64,000 bases of DNA, taken from positions 48,907,711 through 48,971,710 of the forward strand of contig CM018683.1 of assembly GCA_009363875.1 (NCBI GenBank), read 5' to 3'. This document shows positions 54,801 to 61,559 of this stretch, piece by piece (position 1 is the stretch's first letter; the number at the start of each line of letters is the position of its first letter). Source of the DNA: Mikania micrantha (lineage: Eukaryota; Streptophyta; Magnoliopsida; Asterales; Asteraceae). The notes beneath the pieces are model-generated. The model did no database searches. It was not told the DNA's origin and was given only the letters and a program-made list of their open reading frames with translations. Both the position numbers and the translations under genes were made by a program.

Positions 54801-55210
54801 CAGGAGGTTGTCAGTTCTTTGCAGGTTGCTTAGTGTCTTGGCAAAGCAAGAAACAAACTTCAGTGTCAAACTCAACTGCTGAAGCTGAATACATTGCAGC
54901 AGCCCATTGCACTGCCCAAATTCTTTGGTTACAATATCAACTACTAGATTTTGGAATAACTGAACTAAAAACACCTCTTTGTATAGACAGTGAAGCTGCC
55001 AAAAACATAATAAAGAATCCTGTCTATCATTCTAAAACCAAACACATTGAAATAAGGCATCACTTCATTAGAGACTGTTTTGAAAAAGGACTTATTGTTC
55101 CAGAACATGTCTCTACAAGTGACCAAATAGCAGACATATTTACTAAGCCCCTAGACTCTTCAACTTTCTCTAAGTTTGTAGCAAAACTGGGTATGATAAA
55201 TATGTGTTAA
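51893..55210 (+). CDS. pol: Copia pol polyprotein (1105 aa): PR-INT-RT-RH
   Basis: Enzymes for copying and inserting the element. Order: aspartic protease (WYVDSGGSRHMTG, residues about 12-24), pre-integrase LWHRRFSHLNH with the zinc-binding H-H-C-C (to CESCLKG, about 155-200), integrase core with Asp in HMDLFGP, Asp in RSDNGTEF and Glu in NGVVERKN (about residue 317), RT with FAPVARLEAIR, QMDVKSAFL and YVDD (about 791-794), and RNase H with DSDYAGC and STAEAEYIAA. Integrase before RT is the copia order. No stop or frameshift. The ATG at 51,893 is the first after gag; how ribosomes reach it across two in-frame stops is not evident (reinitiation, subgenomic RNA or readthrough). Confidence 0.95.
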   Translation: MQKSFSNQNHLWYVDSGGSRHMTGCRSILNDFIPNNGGSVSFGNNAKGWIVGYGSVSKGNLKFKDVSLVENLKFNLLSVSQLADKDFSSFFTKDNCKILSPEINSKIKVLIDQHTLLTAKRSGNVYIVDMTTDSQTSSPTCLIAKASSSETTLWHRRFSHLNHQTLHKLSTLSLVRGLPSKEFHFEGQCESCLKGKQHKTSHKSIEESKTTNCLNLLHMDLFGPVKVASLAKKRYCLVVVNDYSRFCWTFFLFSKDETSDKIIALVTLLEKQFSLPVKMIRSDNGTEFKNHVLDKFCISKGILRQFSAPRTPAQNGVVERKNRTLIESARTMLADSGLPLSFWAEAVNTACYVFNRVHIVKRHNKTAYEILYKIKPLISFFKVFGCPCFILNTRDSLSKFAAKVDSGYFVGYSQTSKAYRAFNLRTKIIEESIDVKFNELASTSNFPSTPDDLFDLESFTFIPSIPSSSSSSESCQTSEDLSSLEEDFHSKLSTSFPSHQINSQEANSQNQYNIPPSPPSPVLNNASIDVPDQSINSLSPTGESPSSSAASSNNCLDIIPFNKNHPLEQILGDLSKGVQTRSQISNFCLHAAFLSQTEPSKYQEALKDNNWVEAMQDELLQFKRQNVWTLCPLPDGKFPIRTRWVFRNKTDDRGIVIKNKARLVVQGYCQEEGIDYDETFAPVARLEAIRLFLAFAISHNIKVYQMDVKSAFLYGTIKEEVYVCQPPGFDDVHHPDWVYKLDKALYGLKQAPRAWYDTLSKFLLSNNFSRGTIDKTLFMKRVDKELLLVQIYVDDIIFGSTKPSLCDQFSKLMSSKFEMSALSELKTFLGLQVKQTPNGTFIHQSKYIKDLLNKFDMNDCKIISTPMATSPGICPDDNGEPVDQTLYRCMIGSLMYLTASRPDIMYATCVCARYQSAPKQSHLSFVKRILRYLKGTPVLGIWYPANQICKLVGFSDSDYAGCSLSRKSTSGGCQFFAGCLVSWQSKKQTSVSNSTAEAEYIAAAHCTAQILWLQYQLLDFGITELKTPLCIDSEAAKNIIKNPVYHSKTKHIEIRHHFIRDCFEKGLIVPEHVSTSDQIADIFTKPLDSSTFSKFVAKLGMINMC

Positions 55211-57179
55211 TAAAAGATGCAAGGATTATGCTTACTAATCCTTGCATGCATAAACAATAATGGATAGTTTATTCATTAAATTATTCAAACAATGGATATT
55301 AGGGAACTAACTGCTAAAGAAATCTTGATTTCTTTCAGTAATTTTCTCTATACACAGATAGGATCATTGATTAATTAATCAATGCATCGCATCTATCTGG
55401 AGTATCATTTCTCCATTGTTACATCTATCTTCCGATGATCTGTATTCCCATGAATATCTTCTTCTTCCGAAGATATTCCTTTCTTCTTCCGAAATCTCTC
55501 ATAAGACTTATTTAACTCATTTGTCAAATAAGATTCTTCCGAAATCTGCATCTTGAGCATTGCGCTTGACATGACTGCTGTCAATATTTCTGATAGAAGT
55601 CTTCATACTGATTCTCACGGCTCAAGAAGATTCATACCGCCATTTTGATCAACCAATAATCTTCTCTGATTTACTTACTTGATTTGGCATCTTTCTTTCG
55701 TTTCTATTTAAACCCTACTTCTCCTTCTAATTTTTCACAGACTCTCCTTTCTTCTTCACAATTTCTCAAGTAATGGATGATAAGTTGTCAGGCATGTCGC
55801 CTGGCACGGAGCACTTACGCTTACATCGCTCAAAGCTTCATGCTTATGACAATGGCGTACAGGCTCCGGACCAGGCTTCATTCCTCACAAAACTTCATCC
55901 GTTTTCTTTGGATTTGCAGAAACTTGTCTTCTTGCTCAAATGTAAGTCTAATTTTTTAACTCCGTTTTCTAATTTTGTACATACTCATGAATCTGTTTAG
56001 GTTATCCTAAATATCTTGACTATGTCGATGTTCACCTTTTCTTGGTCATTTGATCATCATTCTTCAAGTTATTTTACGCTTGTATCTGTGATCTTGATAA
56101 TGTACTGCAAATTTTGTCTAACTGATGTTCAAGATATTGAACATTGCTGGATGATACTAAGGAAACACCCATCTTTAGTAAACCCACATCCACTCTTCTC
56201 TCAAATCTACATCAGCCACCGGCCTTAAAATACTTCTCCCAAACCCTCCAAGCCTAATAAACCCAAAAGAATCTGTTCAGGAAGATGAGATCCCTGAACA
56301 TGATTGTGTTCCCACTGAACACATGGATACATCTGTTTCATCCTCACAGATATATCAAGCATCTCTTCCCATCCTGCTCCTCATTCATCCTCTTCACAGG
56401 ATGATGTTGTATTCCTAAGGGAACCCTAACTAACCATTGAAATGTCAGTTGACTTTCAGTTGGTCGTCCTCTCTCCCAGGGACAACTCTGTTTCTAAAAG
56501 CCCCCCCCACTATCCATCAACATTTCTCTACCCTATAAAAGAGGATGAGATCCGGTCGTCAAGTCCATCTTGACTTCCTGATCATATATCAGAAGCATCC
56601 ATTTCATATGCAAATCCAATGGCTTTTCATTTGAATGGATTAGGCAATAAGACTCCTGGTATGGCAACAGCCAATGAAGTTTTTCTTTAAACTAAGGCTA
56701 GGAAATCCCCAGAACCAAGAAAAAGGGGTCTATGACATTTCTGAGATGGACTCAGGTCATAATAAAACTGACTCTCTAGTCAGGGATCCGGATGACATCT
56801 ACAAAATGATGGACGGATCAGTTCTTGGCACTTTCATTTGAAGGTTTTCTAATCTTCTCAACCACCTTCACTACTACTACCCTTCCTCCACTACCTTTCA
56901 AGGAGCATTTCTCCCACTTCTCTCTGCCTTTCTATCTTCCCTGCCTTGTCTCCGGCTGATTAAGCCAAAAAGAGGGAGATAATCCATAAACTATTCTCAA
57001 AAGGTGGTTAACGCTTAAATAAACAAAAGAAGCCTAGCTCTGATAAACAAAGAAGCCTTTGCTTTACTGAGACCCATTTGAACCATTCTCATGATTCTTT
57101 CCCCACTGAGTCTGATGTTCTAGAAATTGATTGGGATCTAACATTAAGTGGTTTTGGCTTCATCAGTCCAGAGGGAGAT
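55211..57179 (+). other. Long 3' region of the copia element with extra reading frame
   Basis: About 2 kb between pol and the 3' LTR, where Sireviruses may carry an additional (env-like) frame. A promoter-like stretch (TATTTAAACCC near 55,705, CT-rich leader) precedes ATG 55,773. The frame shows a donor-like AAAT|GTAAGT at 55,940 and an acceptor CTGTTTAG ending near 56,000; spliced, it would give a protein of about 70 residues with no recognised domain. Beyond 56,230 the sequence is Pro/Ser-coding-like but broken. No transmembrane or env similarity seen. Confidence 0.5.
56971..57179 (+). promoter_or_regulatory. Duplicated polypurine tracts
   Basis: AGAGGGAGAT occurs at 56,971-56,980 and again at 57,170-57,179, directly before the 3' LTR, where it primes plus-strand synthesis. 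Multiple copies of the tract are a known Sirevirus trait. Confidence 0.8.
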
Positions 57180-58097
57180 TGTTGGAAAATAAGGACTGAC
57201 GAAGCAAAACCACCTTTCAAATAATCTTTGTAATAAATGTTGCAGGACACTAGCTTCCGAAGACAAGTCTTCAGAAGAACCTTCGGAAGACATGAATAAA
57301 AGACAACTGCTTCCGAAGACAAATAAAAGAAAAATGCTTCCGAAGACAATACTTCAGAAGTTGCTTCGGAAGACTCTATCTGAAGACAAGTCTTCAGAAG
57401 AACCTTCGGAAGAGACAAATAAAAGCCAATTGCTTCCGAAGACGAATAAAAGACAAATGCTTCCGAAGACAATACTTCAGAAGTTGCTTCGGAAGACTCT
57501 ATCTGAAGACAAACCTCAGAAGACACTATCGGAAGAGAACACTTGCTTCCGAAGAATAAAAGTCATTTACTTCGGAAGACTTCCAAAGACATCTGCCTCG
57601 GAAGAAAAACAATATTTCAGAAGACATATGTTTCTTCTAATGAAAGAATAAATGTAACCTGCTTTTGGATAACTGTCTACATTAGATAGTTTTCTATAAA
57701 GAGCTTCCGAAAGAATAATGTATTAGCATCAGTACAAAAGTCTGAACTAAGATCCTTAAAGATCATATGTTGACTTTATGCTTGTACTATTCTGATGCTA
57801 CAGTGTCTGTAATAGTGTCATCAGTCTTATCTGTTTGTCTTCTTCTTGTATTTGTCCTGAAACATTAAATGTCGGGGCTATTTATACCCCAACATCTACT
57901 GAATAATTTGAACAACACTTTTCTGAATCTTCTTTGTGTTGTCCTACTGTTTTCTCTTCTTCTCTTCTAATTTATGAAAACAAAACTCAAAAATAACTAA
58001 ATAGAAAAACTCAAGAGGGAGAAAATACCTAAAGCTTTGACTAAGCTCTTGATCCTGGTCAAGTTTGTCTCTCTTACATAACTTCGGGTTTTCAACA
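57180..58097 (+). mobile_element. 3' LTR of the copia element (918 bp)
   Basis: Same as the 5' LTR except, by eye, one base in the array (near 57,310) and one base missing after GAGGGAG (near 58,022). Confidence 0.95.
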
Positions 58098-58750
58098 GTT
58101 TGCCGTAGCGCAAAGCGTGGTAGTTGGAAATAGATCTATTAGGTTTGACAAACCTCACTTGGTAGATGGGATCTACGCATGTGTTTGACTGACCAAACAC
58201 ACATTACTATTGTTTGTGCTAGACAATAGTGGCAAGGCAAAAACATGCTATAGCATGGCAATCGTCAGCTTCGGTGTCGACCACTTATGTAAATAGTATA
58301 AATGACTAGCTATCATGACTATGCATGTGTGATTATGTTATCTGCAAACTTGATATTCAAACTGTTGTTTTAAACATTGTGAATGCTTAAACCTGTGTTA
58401 TGCACCAACCTTTGTGTTGACTTGATTTACATGTTTTCTCAGGACGCTAAGGTGCACAAGAAAGCAGGCATGGACTAGGAGATTGAGTCGCATGCATGTT
58501 TTACATTTATATTGTTTGAATTACACATTTGGGGATTTTTTTTTGTAATTTACATGTTACAACTGTTACTTTGGTTATTGTTTTAAAAAGCTTCCGCAAA
58601 CTTTAAAAACTTTGATGTTACAGTTTTAGACCAAAGTATGTTTTGAAATTCATATAGAGGTCTTCGTTATGTCTAATGATCTAAGATCCTGGTTTGTCAC
58701 GTTCCCAAACGGTATGATTCCGTTAGTTGGAAATTGGGGGTGTGACAGAT

Positions 58751-58763
58751 TGGTATCAGAGCC
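58751..58763 (+). promoter_or_regulatory. Primer binding site of G1
   Basis: TGGTATCAGAGCC, 3 nt after the LTR end at 58,747. Confidence 0.93.
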
Positions 58764-58930
58764 ATTGGTTATAGCGAACTAGGTTTGCATTTGTAGACTT
58801 AGACTATGACTGTTAGACATTAGACACATATGGTTACACATATTACTTAGAAATTACATATGACATTATGTAATTGACTTGCTTACACATTCCATGGCAC
58901 TGCACTTACATATGGTATTATGTAACAGGC

Positions 58931-59584
58931 ATGGCATCTTCATCATCAGTACCGTATATCTACATTGATGATTCTGAGGAAGAGGAGCCGATAGTTCCAG
59001 CACCACCGTCATCACCAGCACCACCTATTCCATCTCCTCCACCATCTAAGAGGGATGATTCAGACTCGGAGTAGGATCCGGAGGAGGATCCAGATGAGGA
59101 CCCAGAGTAGGATCCGGAGGAGGATCCGGATGAGGACCCGGATGAGGATCCGGAGGAGGAGCCAGTGGAGGGTACTCAGGAGATCCCTGCTGAGGGACCT
59201 TCTACCCATCCACCACCGGTATTGGATGTTCCTAAGCCTAAGAGGCAAAGGACTGATGCTGAGGAGATCGCCAAACTGCGCGAGGACTTGTATTGGGTGA
59301 ATGACAGGATCGAGTATAATGTGCGGGAACTCTGGGATGCGAACGAAAGACAAGATAATCTTGCCCATCTGGTCAATGATATGCGGGATGAGATGATTCA
59401 TTTGATTGGTCGTCTTGAAGATTCTGAGAGCCGAACTGAGATTCTAGAAGGCAGACTGGAAGCCTTGGAAGATTTAGTGGCCTCGGAGAATGAAGAAGAG
59501 GAGGAAGAGGATGAAGGGGAGGAAGGGGAAGAACCAGCACCAGCTGTTGATTCTGATCCTGAATCCACTGTTGAGGATGATTGA
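58931..59584 (+). pseudogene. Acidic coiled-coil reading frame upstream of gag (G1)
   Basis: One frame from ATG 58,931 to TGA 59,584, broken by two TAG codons (59,072 and about 59,108). Residues about 1-47 are Ser/Pro rich with an acidic patch (DDSEEEEP). A low-complexity repeat of Asp-Pro-Glu-Glu units follows, coded by GAGGATCCGGA repeats. Then come a basic KPKRQR motif, a predicted coiled coil of about 75 residues (LYWVNDRIEYNVREL to ALEDLVAS), and a very acidic tail. It sits between the primer site and gag, where most gypsy elements have only leader. No known domain. The length without the stops would be about 217 residues. A function is unknown; it could be an accessory protein, or a captured host segment. 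Confidence 0.6.
59060..59165 (+). repeat. GGATCCGGA-type minisatellite in the upstream frame
   Basis: Imperfect 9/18/36-bp repeats of GAGGATCCGGATGAGGA. The 36-bp unit containing GAGTAGGATCCGGAGG occurs twice, each copy with the same TAG. Confidence 0.85.
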
Positions 59585-59823
59585 TTTGTTTTATTTTGTT
59601 TAAACTTATTAGGGGCGGGTTGTGTCCCTACATTAGAAGTTCGAAAACTTGTGTTTGATTTCAAAAGTATTGTACTCAAACCATATTATTATCTATTGAA
59701 AATTTCTACTTATTACCAACAGTTGTATTGATTTGCACATTACATGTTGTGTTTGTTGTTTTGTTTACACATGTCACATTGGATCTTGATAACGCTCTAA
59801 CATTTCTTTTAACTAGGAAGATA
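59585..59823 (+). other. Spacer between upstream frame and gag
   Basis: T-rich 240 bp ending TTTCTTTTAACTAGGAAG just before the gag ATG, which resembles a splice acceptor. It could allow a spliced gag message that skips the upstream frame. Confidence 0.4.
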
Positions 59824-61559
59824 ATGGCAAACGAGAACATCCACATGACATTTGCTGAGCTCAACGATCTAATTAATAACAAAGTCGCGGAGGCAATCGC
59901 GAACTACGCTCAGACACACAACACAGGGCCACACGGTCTAGCTGGGGGATTAGTGAACCCACAGTCATGCACGTTCAAGATGTTCTTAGACTGTAAGCCA
60001 CACAATTTCAAAGGATCGGAAGGAGCCATTGGACTCCTACGATGGATTGAGAAGGCTGAATCTGTGTTTGAAATGTGCAATTGTCCGGATGATAACAAGG
60101 TGAAGTATGCTACGGGAACATTAGAGGGTCCAGCTTTGACTTGGTGGAACTCGAATGTTCAGACCTTGGGATTGGGTGAGGCCAATGCCTTGACTTGGAA
60201 TGGGTTCAAAACTTTACTGCAGGAGGAGTACTGCCCTCGCAGTGAGATGCAGAAACTAGAGGAAGAATACTGGCACCTCAAGATGGAGGGATCAAACATC
60301 GAGGAGCACACGACTCGATCACACGAACTGGCCAGACTTCTACCTCATATGGCTACTCCCGCAAGCAAGTGGATAGAGAGGTACATCGGGGGATTGGTGC
60401 CTCAGATCCAGGGATTGGTCACCTCTGCAAATCCCACAACTGTTCGTTTAGTGCACCAACTGACTGATCAGGCGGTGTTACAAGGGACTTTGCCTAAACG
60501 GACATCAGCTACTAGGGTGGGAGACCACAAGAGGAAGTGGGAAGGTAACAACTCCAAGAACTTCAACCAACAGCCGTTTCAGCAGAACAGGAAGCAAGAT
60601 TCAAACAAGTCTTACCACAATTCGAACAGTGATCAGCAATCGTCATCATCAGGGGGTTATATTGGTAAACACCCAAAGTGCAACAGGTGTGGATTTCATC
60701 ATGCGGGAAATCAGTGCGATAAAGCTAAGTGTCAACGGTGTGGAAAGATTGGGCATGCGGCTAAGGATTGTCGGTGAGAGCTGCAAAACAATCACAACAA
60801 TCAGAATAGCAACCAGAACAACGCACCGAAAGGTTGTTTTGAGTGTGGTAAGATGGGGCACTTTAAAAAGGATTGCCCACAACTCAAGAAAGGCGGGGAT
60901 AACAATGCAAACGGCAACGGCAACGGTAATGGCAATGGCACCAATAACAACAACAATAACAACAACAATGGTGCTAAGGGCAGGGCGTTTGTGATTGGAG
61001 GACGTCAAGCACGGGAGGATCCCGACATTGTTACGGGTACGTTCCTCTTAAATAATCACTATGCCTCTATGTTATTTGACACTGGTGCCGACCAGAGTTT
61101 TGTATCTAGTTCACTTGCTAAGTTGCTAAATGTTAGTCCTACTGCCTTAGATAGTTCATACATTGTGGTATTGGCTTATGGTAAGTTAATTGTAGTGGAA
61201 CATATTCTTAAGGGATGTATCCTTGATTTGATGGGTCAAACATTAGAAATTGATCTTATGCCTATTGCCTCAGACAGTTTTGATGTAGTCATTGGCATGG
61301 ACTGGTTATCCAAACACCAGGCTGAAATAGTATGTCATGAAAAGATCGTTCGTATACCTCTTCCACAGGGAGAGACATTGTATGTACAAGGCGAGAAGAG
61401 TAGTACGCCACTACGTCTCATATCTTGTATGAAAGCACACAAATGTTTGCGTAAAGGTCATACAGCAATTATAGCACTTATAACTGAAAAGCCGGTAGCT
61501 GAGAAGAAGATTGAAGATATTCCAGTAGTTTGTGAATTTCCGAAGGTATTCCAGAAGAC
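59824..61559 (+). pseudogene. gag: Gag-protease of G1 element
   Basis: Gag core from MANENIHMTFAELN, with RWIEKAESVFEMC, ALTWWNSNVQTLG and KLEEEYWHLKMEG, then knuckles CNRCGFHHAGNQC-type and CQRCGKIGHAAKDC. An in-frame TGA at 60,775-60,777 (probable CGA mutation) interrupts the frame. The same frame resumes with CFECGKMGHFKKDC, an Asn/Gly-rich linker and an aspartic protease with DTGADQSF (about 61,079) and VVIGMDWL. The frame is lost at about 61,560 by deletion of one base in the linker before RT. Length and order match chromovirus gag-pro. Confidence 0.9.

Larger units (their letters stand above)
48035..58097 (+). mobile_element. Intact young Sirevirus-type Ty1/copia element
   Basis: Two LTRs (48,035-48,953 and 57,180-58,097) that differ, by eye, by one substitution and one 1-bp indel, flanked by a perfect 5-bp duplication GTTTG (48,030-48,034 and 58,098-58,102). 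Primer site, an 894-codon gag, a 1105-codon pol, about 2 kb of extra 3' sequence and duplicated polypurine tracts are all present. The large coiled-coil gag, gag and pol in separate frames, long 3' region and repeated polypurine tract suggest the SIRE/Maximus (Sirevirus) lineage. It may still be capable of movement. Confidence 0.93.
47814..58442 (+). other. Putative mini-exon and leader intron 2 of G1 LTR
   Basis: Acceptor TTACAACACAG ends at 47,813. Mini-exon 47,814-47,878 (65 nt). Donor AATCAAAG|GTGCGTAC at 47,879. Acceptor ACATGTTTTCTCAG|G ends at 58,442 with GTTGACTTG upstream. Without the nested copia element the intron is 496 nt, matching 501 nt in the solo LTR. Donor 1 seen in the solo copy is not preserved here. 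Confidence 0.4.
45908..58747 (+). mobile_element. 5' LTR of G1 element (2772 bp without the insert)
   Basis: Starts TGTGACAATCCG and ends AATTGGGGGTGTGACA immediately before the primer site. Removing the copia insertion and one copy of its duplicate leaves 2772 bp, close to the 2848-bp solo LTR at 10,630-13,477. The insertion point corresponds to the sequence near 11,267-11,272 of that solo LTR. Confidence 0.92.

Noticed and set aside
56229..57169. An env-like gene in the distal 3' region of the copia element
   Set aside because: No continuous frame, signal peptide or membrane segment could be found. Only broken Pro/Ser-rich sequence is seen.
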